Source: Acinetobacter bereziniae LMG 1003 = CIP 70.12 (GTDB lineage Bacteria; Pseudomonadota; Gammaproteobacteria; Pseudomonadales; Moraxellaceae). From it: 64,000 bases of DNA. Positions 1-8,753 of this stretch are shown piece after piece. Below the pieces are notes generated by a model. It did not search any database and had not been told where the DNA came from. It saw nothing but the letters and a program-made list of their open reading frames with translations. Each line of letters begins with the position of its first letter. Within the stretch, counting starts at the first letter, position 1. The position numbers and the translations under genes were made by a program. The DNA lies in assembly GCF_000368925.1 (NCBI RefSeq), contig NZ_KB849756.1:2754416-2818415 (forward strand). Reading direction: 5' to 3'.

Positions 1-528
1 GAAACTGTTTGATAAATTGTCCTGTACAGCTTGCGTTGGTTTAAGTAGATAAAAAATAATCGAAGTCAGACCATACCAGAGCGCCCCCATGACAAAGTAA
101 CTCGGCTGTTGATACCACTCAGAATATTCACCTAAGCCAAACATGGTATAAATTGAAAGTAACACAGTACCAAAAGAAATGGTGGCATAGCGTTGCCCCA
201 ATGCACCCATTAATATAAAAGCGGCACTGGAAAGGGATAAATAAATTAAGAATAAAAGTTTATAGGGATGTAAAAAATCTAAGATACTGCTGACGCTAAA
301 AAATAGAACGCACACCAATCCAAGATTTCTTAAACGAATACTGAGACGATCATCAAAGTCAGTCAATGCTGTTGCAATTGCTCCAAGCGTCAAAGGAACA
401 ATCAATTGCTGATAGCCAAGAAAATAAAGCCCCAGCGTTGTTCCTGTGAAAACAATCAAAATCTGTAAGCAATAAATGAATGTTGAATTTGATTTTATAT
501 TTTGAAAGATTTGATGAACGCTATTCAC
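1..528 (-). CDS. FUSC/YccS-like inner-membrane protein, N-terminal part (runs off the window)
   Basis: The complement strand is open from about 528 down to base 1 and encodes at least 176 residues of a very hydrophobic protein with several membrane segments, including a stretch reading PLTLGAIATALTDFDDRLS. That pattern is typical of the N-terminal membrane half of the YccS/YhfK (FUSC) family of putative aromatic-acid or efflux-type transporters. The C-terminal half lies outside the window. The start is uncertain: GTG at 528 is the best candidate, no ATG occurs upstream before the in-frame stop near 562, and no clear ribosome binding site is visible. The family call rests on pattern recognition of a partial protein. 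Confidence 0.68.
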   Translation of the reverse strand, partial: MNSVHQIFQNIKSNSTFIYCLQILIVFTGTTLGLYFLGYQQLIVPLTLGAIATALTDFDDRLSIRLRNLGLVCVLFFSVSSILDFLHPYKLLFLIYLSLSSAAFILMGALGQRYATISFGTVLLSIYTMFGLGEYSEWYQQPSYFVMGALWYGLTSIIFYLLKPTQAVQDNLSNSF

Positions 529-710
529 AATATCGTTTCGCAGATAGGGAGTCTTTATATTTTACTCATTTATGATACTTTCAGATGCTTTATTCGCTGT
601 GGAAATGTAAAAATTAATAGGAAAATTCAACATTTTATATACAGATTGCCTATTACGCAGCAGATTAAAAACATCCAGAATAAATCATTGAATGCTTAAA
701 AATATCGACA

Positions 711-1934
711 ATGTCAAAAAAACAAAACACCGCAATTAAACAACCGCGTTATCGTAATGCTGAGTTAACCGAACGCCGTAATTTAAAAATGGCACGTTCA
801 ATCCATGCTTATGTACGAGGCAATACTTCTAAATATTATGATTGGCTCAAACAAGCTGAAATTAGCTCCATTCCTCAAGGTCCTGCAATTTGGATTTGTG
901 GCGATTGCCATACTGGGAACTTAGGTCCTGTTGCCAATGCTGAAGGGAAGATTGACATTGAAATTAGGGACTTGGATCAGACAGTGATTGGTAATCCAGC
1001 CAATGATTTGATTCGTTTAGGTTTATCTTTAGCAACAGCAGTACGCAGTTCAGACTTGCCGGGTGTGGTGACTGCACAAATGATTGAAGCGCTGTATGCT
1101 GGCTATATTTATGCGCTGGAACGTAGTGGTCGAACAAGTGATCAGTTACAGCGTCCTGCTTTAGTACACAGTGTGATGGAAAAAGCAGTGAAACGATCAT
1201 GGAAAAGCTTAGCAAAAGAACGTTTGGAAGATGTAAAACCACAAATTACCTTGGGTAAACGATTTTGGCCGTTATTAAAAAAAGAGCAGTTGGAAATACA
1301 CAATGTTTTTGCTCAACCAGATATAGAAGATTTGGTCAAAATGATTGGGCAGCGTGATGCATCAGCACAGCTCAAAGTGATTGATTCGGTGTACTGGGTG
1401 AAAGGTTGCAGTTCTTTAGGCTTATTGCGCTATATCGTTTTAATGGATTCATCCAATCATATTGTCAGAGATGGTAAAGGCTTGTGTTTAATGGATTTAA
1501 AAGAAGCCACCACAGCTTTAGCGCCTCGCTATTCAAATGCGCCGATGCCGAAAGACAATGCAATGCGAATTGTGGAAGGTGCACGACATTTATCCCCTTA
1601 TCTGGGTGAGCGAATGCGAGCAACCAAATTTTTAGAGCGATCGATCTTTATTCGTGAGTTATTACCGCAGGATTTAAAATTAGAAATCGAGGGCATGAAT
1701 CAAACTGGGGCGAGAGATTTGGCGTTTTATTTGGCTTTTGTGGTAGGACGGGCACATGTTCGGCAAATGGATGATTCAACTCGAAATAGTTGGCTCAAAG
1801 AGCTGCAACGAAATCAGTCTAAAACCATAGATGCTCCATTTTGGTTATGGCGCAGTATTGTGGAATTAATCAGTGTACATGAAGCGGGTTATTTGGATCA
1901 TTGCCGTCGTTATGCACTTGCTCATCAAAAATAA
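711..1934 (+). CDS. DUF2252 family protein (kinase-fold-like)
   Basis: The 407-residue cytoplasmic protein carries the DUF2252 signatures: a GDCHTGN motif at about residues 64-70 followed by a D-L-D-Q motif at 87-90 and the stretch IGNPANDLIRL. These resemble the catalytic and metal-binding loops of aminoglycoside-phosphotransferase-like kinases, but no biochemical activity is established for the family as far as I know. The length is normal for DUF2252. The ribosome binding site is weak, and the ATG at 711 is chosen because the alignable region begins soon after it. It stands alone, with a long inverted repeat just after its stop and the convergent omptin-like gene beyond. Confidence 0.85.
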   Translation: MSKKQNTAIKQPRYRNAELTERRNLKMARSIHAYVRGNTSKYYDWLKQAEISSIPQGPAIWICGDCHTGNLGPVANAEGKIDIEIRDLDQTVIGNPANDLIRLGLSLATAVRSSDLPGVVTAQMIEALYAGYIYALERSGRTSDQLQRPALVHSVMEKAVKRSWKSLAKERLEDVKPQITLGKRFWPLLKKEQLEIHNVFAQPDIEDLVKMIGQRDASAQLKVIDSVYWVKGCSSLGLLRYIVLMDSSNHIVRDGKGLCLMDLKEATTALAPRYSNAPMPKDNAMRIVEGARHLSPYLGERMRATKFLERSIFIRELLPQDLKLEIEGMNQTGARDLAFYLAFVVGRAHVRQMDDSTRNSWLKELQRNQSKTIDAPFWLWRSIVELISVHEAGYLDHCRRYALAHQK

Positions 1935-1940
1935 AGTAAT

Positions 1941-1968
1941 ATGTGGATAACTGCATGGTTATCCACAT
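1941..1968 (+). terminator. Perfect 11-bp inverted repeat after the DUF2252 gene, containing two opposed DnaA-box sequences
   Basis: ATGTGGATAAC and GTTATCCACAT form an 11-bp perfect stem around a 6-base loop, seven bases after the stop codon. There is no strong T-tract on the plus strand, so efficient intrinsic termination is uncertain. Each arm contains the DnaA box TTATCCACA, in opposite orientations. It lies between two convergent genes, the usual place for a terminator. Confidence 0.55.
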
Positions 1969-2082
1969 ATTGTAAAGCTGAATTTTCATCTTCATAGGTC
2001 TTGAGTAGTAAGATTTTTAAAGCACAACATCAAATTGGCTTTAACCGAATAGATGAAGATTGTCATTCACGATAAAAAGATA

Positions 2083-3051
2083 TTAGAACGTATAAGCAAT
2101 ACCCAAGCTCACGCTTTGAGATTTATTTGAAATGCCACCGCCATCTTTGGAGCTTGAGATTTCATTGGTTTGATTTTCCATCATGACCGAATCAGTTGTC
2201 ACATGTTTATATTGATTCCATGCATATTCAGTAAATAATTTTGTATCTGGTCGAATATTATAGCCTGCGTTTACAATTGCTCCATAATACCTTCCATTGC
2301 TGGCTTTAGTATCAAATGTAGTATCACGTAAGTAATGATTATCACGATCTGATGCATTGACCCAACGACTATATTTTAGCGTAGTATTCAGTTCAAAATT
2401 ATTGTATTCAAACTTATTATAGATGCCGATATAAGGCATTTTAAATTTTTGCTTATAGCCAATAAGCTTCTCATTAGGGTCAAACTCTCCGACATTACTA
2501 AGTGCTGATCCTTCAATATAATCCCCATCATCATCTTGTTCAGAATAATAATAGGAACCACCCATCGCTGACCATGAGTATCTATTTTGCTGATAACCGA
2601 ATAAAGTGCCTAACTTATAATGTGGTGTATCCAGTAGATTGATATTGACATTGAAATCAAACTCATTCGCAAAGTTGAGTGGTGTACGATCATGATGAGA
2701 CCAATCCGTCAGTAAATCTCTATCTGTTTCCGACATCCAGTCATAGTTATTCATCACCGATGAGTTTTTAGATAATGTACTCCAGCCTCTCGCATTAAAA
2801 GAAAACTTAGGATGGATTTGCCAATTTATTTCAGCATTGATGATATTCGCGCTGTTGGTGTCCCAAGTGAGTTCGGATGCTTTGCTTTGATCATCCATAT
2901 AAACCAGTTCTTTGGCTTTGGAGTTCAGTAAAAGCCCAGAAGATAAAGATATAGAAAGATCGCTTGGTGTAAATCGACTCGACCCATTATTTTCACTTGC
3001 AAACGTGGAGTTTATACACAGCATAACTATTGGTATTACGATCTTTTTCAT
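2083..3051 (-). CDS. Omptin family outer-membrane aspartyl protease (OmpT/Pla/PgtE-like)
   Basis: A signal peptide (MKKIVIPIVMLCINSTFAS) is followed by a beta-barrel protein ending in Tyr-Thr-Phe, 322 residues against 317 for OmpT. Conserved omptin blocks are visible: DWM at 104-106, LNFANEFDFNV near 125-135, GYQQNRYSW, GGSYYYS, IGYKQKFKMPYIG and the DNH triad at 237-239. These match the OmpT Asp-His dyad (mature 210/212) and Asp85. The residue matching Asp83 is Asn102, and two LPS-contact positions also differ (Glu to Gln, Arg to Lys), so activity may be altered. Omptins cleave surface peptides and bind lipid A. The family is known mainly from Enterobacterales, and the flanks here are AT-rich, which would fit acquisition by transfer. 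Confidence 0.85.
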   Translation of the reverse strand: MKKIVIPIVMLCINSTFASENNGSSRFTPSDLSISLSSGLLLNSKAKELVYMDDQSKASELTWDTNSANIINAEINWQIHPKFSFNARGWSTLSKNSSVMNNYDWMSETDRDLLTDWSHHDRTPLNFANEFDFNVNINLLDTPHYKLGTLFGYQQNRYSWSAMGGSYYYSEQDDDGDYIEGSALSNVGEFDPNEKLIGYKQKFKMPYIGIYNKFEYNNFELNTTLKYSRWVNASDRDNHYLRDTTFDTKASNGRYYGAIVNAGYNIRPDTKLFTEYAWNQYKHVTTDSVMMENQTNEISSSKDGGGISNKSQSVSLGIAYTF

Positions 3052-4006
3052 TAAAATAAAAGCCTTTTTAAATGAGTTAATTATTTAATTTGCTAAAGTG
3101 CGGATTTAATCTATTCGATTTTTACTAGATTGTAAAATTACAAATATTATTTTAATTGCAGATAATGTCTTTTGAATTTAATTGTTAAATATATTTATTT
3201 TTTAAATATCAGTGAGTTGTTTGATTGATTTTTAAGTTATATTTATTTTAAAAAAATTCATTTTAAATTTAAATTAGGTTAAAAATTTTTTGTTTGAAGT
3301 GTTTGAAATTTTATTTTATCGCATTGGTTTTTCTAAGTGCGTGGTTGGGTAATACTTTATTAGTAAAGTAAAAATGTGTTTTATTTATTATTATTAAACC
3401 GTGATAATATTAACATTTTTATTTATTATTATTTAAATTATCTCATATTAACAAAAACCTTTTAGATTAAATTTTTATATACTTTTTGGGGAGGATCTTG
3501 AGTAGAATCCGCTATAGTCAAGCTGTTGAAAAACGCATAGAGTAAAATATAGTTTCTCTTAAATAAGAGAATCAATCCGAACGTCACTCTAATCAAACTT
3601 TTTTGTTTAACTGCATTTTTGCACTGCCAATAAAGTATTGCTTTTTTGCCGATATCCCTTCGCTCCGCATGGCGACATTCCTATCACCTTATGCTAGACA
3701 TATTCACGATGATTCAACAGTACAGAATAAAGAAGTCGCCAAGTCTTTCAATAATTTGTATAAAACGATAAAGCGCATTGCATATGGATGATTGAAATCA
3801 AATGAGGTGTTTAAACAATCAAGCGCCTTGATTCTATTTCTCCTTTTGATGATGAAGATAAGAAAATTTTAATTTCAATATGATTGATGATGCATCATTT
3901 TTTATGATGTAGATACGAATTAAATGTTTTAAAAGTACAAATTACTGATCAACAGAATGATTTGGATGAGTGTCTTTGTGATACACGCTGATAGAAAAAC
4001 AAGGAA
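3052..4006. other. AT-rich intergenic region with no recognisable gene
   Basis: About 950 bases separate the divergent omptin start from the sodC 3' end. The first 450 bases are extremely AT-rich, with long A and T runs, which fits a promoter and H-NS-type silencing region for the omptin gene. The rest is less biased, but I see no convincing coding frame, RNA gene or mobile element. A 62-codon frame at 3603-3791 starts with TTG, lacks a ribosome binding site and resembles no family I know. Confidence 0.6.
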
Positions 4007-4038
4007 AGATGTGGATAAGTATATCTTTATCCACATCT
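4007..4038 (-). terminator. Hairpin terminator of sodC, containing paired DnaA-box sequences
   Basis: AGATGTGGATAA and TTATCCACATCT form a 12-bp perfect stem about 27 bases beyond the sodC stop. Read on the minus strand the hairpin is followed by a T-rich stretch (TTTCCTTGTTTTT), as expected for an intrinsic terminator. Both arms contain TTATCCACA, as does the inverted repeat at 1941-1968. Confidence 0.65.
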
Positions 4039-4064
4039 CTGGCTTTTATAGAATAATGATTTGG

Positions 4065-4628
4065 TTACTGGATTACACCACAAGCAATACGATCTCCACC
4101 GCCACCTAAAGGTTTTGGATGATCAGAATAGTTATCACCACCTGCATGGATCATAATGGCTAAACCTTGTATATCAGCAAGTTTCAATCGTGGGGCAATC
4201 AATGTGGTTTTAGCATTCCCATTTGAATCAACATTCAATACAGGTAAATCACCCATATGCCCATCATTTGGTGTGCCATGTCCAGTTTGGAGAGGATTGT
4301 AATGCCCGCCAGCAGCGAGGGCAGCCCCCATTTTTCCATCCTTTTCAGCAGGCGCGCAAGAGCCTTTTTCATGAATATGAAAACCGTGAAAACCAGAAGG
4401 AAGTTGGCTGAGTTGAGTCGAAATATTTAAACCGTTTGGAGAGTCTTGAAAACTAATTGTACCAATCTTGGCACCAATCCCTTGTGCTGAAACAGCATGA
4501 ACATCAATCGTTTTTTGAGGTGTTTTGAGTTTAGTTGTGTGCGGTGTTGTGCTACATGCAGCTGTAAAAAGCCCTACACACATACAAAGTATTGATGTTT
4601 TAAAAAAAGTAGATGTCATTATTCGCAT
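4065..4628 (-). CDS. sodC: Superoxide dismutase [Cu-Zn], lipoprotein-type
   Basis: Periplasmic enzyme that dismutates superoxide to oxygen and hydrogen peroxide. The N-terminus is a lipoprotein signal with lipobox FTAAC (Cys25), so it is probably membrane-anchored. The metal-site motif GFHGFHIHEKG (His84, His86), His109 in GGHYNP, His118, Asp127 in HMGDLP and His161 supply Cu and Zn ligands. Cys91 and Cys183 are placed to form the conserved disulfide, and the C-terminal GGGGDRIACGVI block is typical of bacterial SodC. The first ATG (4628) and a second at 4619 are both possible; neither has a strong ribosome binding site. Single gene with its own terminator. Confidence 0.95.
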   Translation of the reverse strand: MRIMTSTFFKTSILCMCVGLFTAACSTTPHTTKLKTPQKTIDVHAVSAQGIGAKIGTISFQDSPNGLNISTQLSQLPSGFHGFHIHEKGSCAPAEKDGKMGAALAAGGHYNPLQTGHGTPNDGHMGDLPVLNVDSNGNAKTTLIAPRLKLADIQGLAIMIHAGGDNYSDHPKPLGGGGDRIACGVIQ

Positions 4629-4820
4629 CCAATAGCTTTAATCATGATTTAAATACTATTCAAACAAAGCATGTATGGATAAACAATGTGAATTAAATAT
4701 CTGATTGTATAAGTTTATTTAATAACTGGTAAATTGGCATTGATTATGCTGTGCCTTCTAGAGAGGTGAAAACAATCCGCCAAATAAAATATTTGGCGAA
4801 TCCTGTATCAGGAGAGGGAG

Positions 4821-5942
4821 TTAATCAGGCTTTTTCAGGTCGTTTTCTTCAATTTCATATGCCATTGTCGCATCAGGCATTAAAATACCAGACTCCGTGG
4901 TTTCATGTAGCCATTCACGCCAAATTGCCAATAATATTGCCAAAATAACAGGACCAATAAAGAGTCCAACCAGCCCAAAACTCGCCAATCCGCCCAGCAC
5001 ACCAAACATAATCAATAAGAATGGAATTTTTGTTGCACCTGAAATGACCAATGGACGAATCACATTATCTGCGGTACTGACAATACAGACACCCCAAGCC
5101 ATCACGCCGATTGCTTCAACTGTTTGACCTTGGGAAAATAGCCATAACGATACTGCACCATAAGCGACAGGTGGTCCAAATGGGATGAGTGCCATCAGGA
5201 AAGTGGCAATCGTTAGTACCATCGGATTTGGTACGCCTGCAACAAAGTAGCTGATGCCTGCAAGAATAGATTGTGCAACCGCAGTTAAACCGACGCCATA
5301 GACCACAGCACGTGTGGTTTCAGAGATCGTATCCAAATAATGATGGATACGAGGTCCAATTAACATTTGTAATGCCTTGCTGACTTGTTCCAAAATGGTT
5401 TGACCATCTCGATAGAAAAAGAACAACGACATGATGGCAAAGCCCAGTTTGACTAAATTTTTGGTGATCTCATTCAGTACAAACTTCCCATAGTTCAAAT
5501 GTCCTTGAATCCAAAGACCAATGGTTTGAGAAAGCGATGTCGGATCTGCATTTATTTCACGAACAGTTCGGCTGACTTCCTTTCCGATAATAGGGAGTTC
5601 ACGAATAAAATCAGGAACGGTCAAATGACCCGATGATAATTGGCGTTGTAGGTCAAAATACAAATTTCGACCTTCATGCTGCAAAATAAAAATCGCAAAG
5701 GTGAGTGGAATGCCAACCACTAAAACGACTAGCGTAATCATCACTGAGGCACTTAATGTAGGTCGGTTCGGACCAAACATTCTTAATATGCGCTTATACA
5801 TCGGCCATGTCATATAGGCGATGATACATGCCCATAATACAGGGACAATAAAATATTTGAGAATATCGTAGCCCAAGAAAATCAGGATAAACAATAACCC
5901 AAACAATAAGATGCGTTGTAAGTTTGAAGTGAAGTCTTGCAC
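4821..5942 (-). CDS. AI-2E family transporter (PerM/YdiK-like permease)
   Basis: Inner-membrane protein of 373 residues with about seven or eight hydrophobic segments. It begins with two close helices (ILLFGLLFILIFLGYDILKYF and VPVLWACIIAYMTWPMY), then a soluble central region at about 90-170, then a C-terminal helix bundle containing PFGPPVAYGA and the family-typical GGLASFGLVGLFIGPVILA motif. Members of AI-2E_transport are putative exporters; the substrate cannot be read from sequence, and the autoinducer-2 link applies only to some members. Transcribed alone. No terminator is obvious between it and the convergent sodC side. Confidence 0.9.
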   Translation of the reverse strand: MQDFTSNLQRILLFGLLFILIFLGYDILKYFIVPVLWACIIAYMTWPMYKRILRMFGPNRPTLSASVMITLVVLVVGIPLTFAIFILQHEGRNLYFDLQRQLSSGHLTVPDFIRELPIIGKEVSRTVREINADPTSLSQTIGLWIQGHLNYGKFVLNEITKNLVKLGFAIMSLFFFYRDGQTILEQVSKALQMLIGPRIHHYLDTISETTRAVVYGVGLTAVAQSILAGISYFVAGVPNPMVLTIATFLMALIPFGPPVAYGAVSLWLFSQGQTVEAIGVMAWGVCIVSTADNVIRPLVISGATKIPFLLIMFGVLGGLASFGLVGLFIGPVILAILLAIWREWLHETTESGILMPDATMAYEIEENDLKKPD

Positions 5943-6043
5943 TAACTACTCTAAAAATTGCTGAGTGATTCACTCAATATTAACTGAAAAATCAAATGTG
6001 GCAAATTTTAAGCTTGCTTTATCCGACCTGCTTTAGATTGGTT

Positions 6044-6688
6044 TTAGAACCAATCACTTGGATCATCTATTAAAGCATCAAGCAGTGGTTGCCATTGTTC
6101 TTGAATGGTTAAAAAATTCTTTTGGGTCTTATCAAAAATATTTAAGCCCTGCATCGCCAATTGACCATATGCTGTACGTTCTGAAATCCATGCAACGGGT
6201 TGCTGATCAATCTTTTCAAAAAATTGTTGAATATCTTTGGAACTCGCACTGTTGGCTTTCATACGATTGGCAATCAAGTGTACCGCAACTTTCCCCTTAC
6301 GAATTTTTTTAATGTCTTGGATGTGTTTGAGAAAGCGTCGAGTACTGTCGATGTCAAAAAATGAGGGTTGTAGTGGTGTAACCACAGCATGACTTTCACT
6401 GATTAACTGTTCAGCGTGTTCACCGGTTAAAGCGCCAGGTGCATCAATGACTAAATAATCGAGATTTTTAGGTGCATCTCCTATTGATTTTTCATGACGC
6501 CAATCGAGACTTTGAATTTTCGCTGCTTGTTCAGGGCGCTGTTTTAACCATTGTAGTGCTGACTTTTGCCCATCAGCATCGGCTAATGCAACTTTATAAC
6601 CTTTTTGTGCCAATGCTGTGGCTAAAGTAATTGCTGTAATTGTTTTTCCACAACCGCCTTTTAAATTTGCAACAAGTATTGTTTTCAT
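6044..6688 (-). CDS. Orphan ParA/MinD-type ATPase
   Basis: A 214-residue P-loop ATPase with a deviant Walker A motif, KGGCGKT at about residues 11-17, the switch I-like ADADGQKSALQW and a Walker B region YLVIDAPG. This is the ParA/Soj/CpsD-related fold, which dimerises on ATP and positions cargo. Unlike a partition locus there is no parB gene or parS-like repeat next to it, so chromosome or plasmid segregation is not supported. Its divergent neighbour is a membrane-anchored nuclease-like protein. The short form without an N-terminal HTH resembles type Ib or orphan ParA proteins, and the cargo is unknown. Confidence 0.88.
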   Translation of the reverse strand: MKTILVANLKGGCGKTITAITLATALAQKGYKVALADADGQKSALQWLKQRPEQAAKIQSLDWRHEKSIGDAPKNLDYLVIDAPGALTGEHAEQLISESHAVVTPLQPSFFDIDSTRRFLKHIQDIKKIRKGKVAVHLIANRMKANSASSKDIQQFFEKIDQQPVAWISERTAYGQLAMQGLNIFDKTQKNFLTIQEQWQPLLDALIDDPSDWF

Positions 6689-6816
6689 CGTATATCAATA
6701 ATATCTGTCCGCTAGCCCTTGTCTACTTTAGCATTAATTTTAAGCATATAGGTTACACATGACAAAACTTTAGTAGTTGTTTACATTGTGCCAAGGATTT
6801 ACAGAAAGGAAAGCGC

Positions 6817-7284
6817 ATGTCCATCTGGATGGCGATGTTGATAGGAGCATGTATTGGCATCGTTTTAACGACAATCGTGTTATCGAGTACGCGAAATGGC
6901 AAGATTAAAGCAGAGTATGAACAATATATCACTGAGCTTGAACTGGAACATCAACAGGCACTTGCACATGCGCAAAAGCGCAGTGTGAATACCAGTCGTG
7001 CTGTTCTAAAAGGAAAGATGGCGGAACAACTCGCGCCAATCATGCCTGAGTTCCAATATTTGCCGAGTGATGCCAAGTTTTTAGGTGATCCTATCGACTA
7101 TGTGATTTTTGATGGCTATACCGACTTTCGAGATGGTGAAGGCTTGGCTGAAGAGATTGAAGTGGTATTGATTGATATCAAGAGTGGTGGCGCACGTTTA
7201 ACCAAAGGGCAACAAGCAATTGCCCAAGCCATCCGTGAAGGGCGGGTACGTTTTGAAACTATCCATATTGATTTTGCCGATTAA
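6817..7284 (+). CDS. Membrane-anchored Holliday-junction-resolvase-related protein (Endonuc_Holl domain)
   Basis: 155 residues: one N-terminal membrane helix (about 4-23), a short coiled region rich in Glu, Gln and Lys (26-55), then a small domain with DPIDYVIFDGY and EVVLIDIKSGGARLTKGQQAI. The latter looks like the D...(E/D)xK core of the PD-(D/E)XK nuclease fold and matches my memory of the endonuclease family related to archaeal Holliday junction resolvases. Why it is tethered to the membrane is unknown. The ribosome binding site AAGGA lies nine bases before the ATG. It overlaps the convergent methyltransferase gene by four bases. Confidence 0.78.
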   Translation: MSIWMAMLIGACIGIVLTTIVLSSTRNGKIKAEYEQYITELELEHQQALAHAQKRSVNTSRAVLKGKMAEQLAPIMPEFQYLPSDAKFLGDPIDYVIFDGYTDFRDGEGLAEEIEVVLIDIKSGGARLTKGQQAIAQAIREGRVRFETIHIDFAD

Positions 7285-7904
7285 ATTTTTTGTGCTCTTG
7301 CCATAAACATACGTCTTCCCACTTTAGGTAGATCTTCCGCATCGAAATAATATTTTTCAGAAAACTTGAAGCCAGCGTTTAATAACTCAAGTTCAATATT
7401 GCGATTTAGATGACATCCATCAGCGAGGACTTTTTGAATTGGGGTCAAAAGGTCTTGTAACTTTTTCAAGGTCGAATTGTCATGATACTGAACATGTTCA
7501 ATCAGGTGTAAGTTGCCTTCAGGTTTTAATACACGATGAATTTCTTGGAGTGCTTGCGTTAAGTCGGCAATACTACACATGGTCCATGTACTGACAATAT
7601 TTTCAACTGAATGATCTGCAAAAGGTAATTTTTCGGCACTGGCTTGGATATGCTGGATATGAAAGGGAGTATCAAAGATTCGCTTTTGTGCAAGGCGGTA
7701 TACATCAGGATTTGGCTCAAGTGCATAGAGTTGATCAACTGCTTGATAAAAAGGTAAATTCAAGCCTGTCCCAAAACCAATTTCTAATACTTCGCCACGA
7801 ATTTTTTTAATCAGTTCTGCACGTCCTTCCATCATGCTGGGTGTTTGCATGACTTGATTAAGCAGGTGAGGAAAAATGCGTTGTTGATAATATTTATAAA
7901 TCAT
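7281..7904 (-). CDS. Class I SAM-dependent methyltransferase
   Basis: 207 residues with the class I Rossmann methyltransferase motifs: motif I EVLEIGFGTGLNLPFY at about 36-51, the acidic end of beta-2 in YALEPNPD, and motifs further on in FADHSVENIVSTWTMC and LKPEGNLHLIEHV. The pattern is of the UbiE/methyltransf_11 type, as in small-molecule methylases; the ending MFMARAQK and the YYQQ start suggest the group similar to METTL7-like proteins. The substrate is unknown. The ORF is monocistronic and its 3' end overlaps the nuclease-like gene by four bases tail to tail. Confidence 0.85.
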   Translation of the reverse strand: MIYKYYQQRIFPHLLNQVMQTPSMMEGRAELIKKIRGEVLEIGFGTGLNLPFYQAVDQLYALEPNPDVYRLAQKRIFDTPFHIQHIQASAEKLPFADHSVENIVSTWTMCSIADLTQALQEIHRVLKPEGNLHLIEHVQYHDNSTLKKLQDLLTPIQKVLADGCHLNRNIELELLNAGFKFSEKYYFDAEDLPKVGRRMFMARAQKI

Positions 7905-8082
7905 AATTTGATCATTTTAAGAGTATGATCATGATTCTAACCAATGTGAATTTTGAATATAAGACAAAAATAGGACGAAATTTCTGTATTTTGTTACCGA
8001 AACTCGATTTTATTTTAAGTTTATCGGTTAATACTAAGTCTAGATATTTTGCTGGTTGAGTACTGAGTTTGAGGAGCATGTT

Positions 8083-8673
8083 ATGAATAAAAAGTTAGTC
8101 TGTGCAGCATTGATGGCACTGAGTGCTTTTCAGGTCAATGCTTTTCAATCTACTGCTGTGCCAAAGGCACAATTATCCAATCCGGCCTTTAATATCGCCA
8201 ATGGTTTAGCGCCGATTGATCAAAATCAGAAAGTCTCTGTTCTGGAGCCATTCCGTGGAGAATTTCGTATTTTAGGGTCAAAAGAATATCATGACGATGC
8301 ACAGGCAAAATTCTCACCGATTGATTATGCTGTGACACGGGGATTATTTACTGAACCTGAAATTGCCCGTCAAATTTCAATCAATCAATATGACCGATTC
8401 CTCAATTGGAAAATGGCGCGCCCGCCTATTCCTGCACAACTGGCAACTCAATTGGTCAGTAATATGCACATCATTCCTGCCAATCCTGAAATTGCCAAAA
8501 AAATCAAACAAGTTAAACGTGGAGACTTGGTTCGTTTAACGGGCGATTTGGTTCAGGTGAATGATAAAGATTTGGTTTGGAAGTCGGCTTTAGATTGGAA
8601 TGGGGTGGGAGATGGTGCTTGTAAACTGATTCGAGTCAATTCGATTCAATGGTTAGAAAAGCAAAATATCTAA
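8083..8673 (+). CDS. Conserved secreted protein of unknown function
   Basis: The start is the ATG at 8083, preceded by GAGGAG seven bases upstream; it gives a clean Sec signal peptide (MNKKLVCAALMALSAFQVNA) and a 196-residue precursor. The mature part shows FSPIDYAVTRGL, SINQYDRFLNW, SNMHIIPANPEI, KRGDLVRLTGDLV and GDGACKLIRVNSI. I recognise these as the pattern of a widely conserved exported protein of uncharacterised function in gammaproteobacteria; I cannot name a family. The single Cys near the C-terminus and the NMHxIPA motif appear conserved. Probably monocistronic, followed 80 bases later by the inhibitor gene on the same strand. Confidence 0.78.
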   Translation: MNKKLVCAALMALSAFQVNAFQSTAVPKAQLSNPAFNIANGLAPIDQNQKVSVLEPFRGEFRILGSKEYHDDAQAKFSPIDYAVTRGLFTEPEIARQISINQYDRFLNWKMARPPIPAQLATQLVSNMHIIPANPEIAKKIKQVKRGDLVRLTGDLVQVNDKDLVWKSALDWNGVGDGACKLIRVNSIQWLEKQNI

Positions 8674-8753
8674 ATTCAATTGAGCCAAATCCGAGAAGAT
8701 GCTAAGGTGAGATGTATAATTTTAGGTCAATTGAACAATAAAGAGTGTGGTAA

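Noticed and set aside
502..699. 65-codon plus-strand frame upstream of the DUF2252 gene
   Set aside because: It partly overlaps the opposite FUSC-like gene, has no clear ribosome binding site and no family pattern.
3603..3791. 62-codon frame in the gap between the omptin-like gene and sodC
   Set aside because: TTG start without ribosome binding site, no hydrophobic or family pattern, and an AT-rich surrounding where frames of this size occur by chance.
1941..4038. Chromosomal replication origin suggested by the DnaA boxes
   Set aside because: Only two pairs, each within a gene-end hairpin, no AT-rich unwinding element with box clusters and no dnaA, dnaN or gidA nearby.
6044..6688. Plasmid or chromosomal partition locus
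   Set aside because: No ParB-like gene or parS-like repeats lie nearby; the surrounding genes are chromosomal housekeeping.
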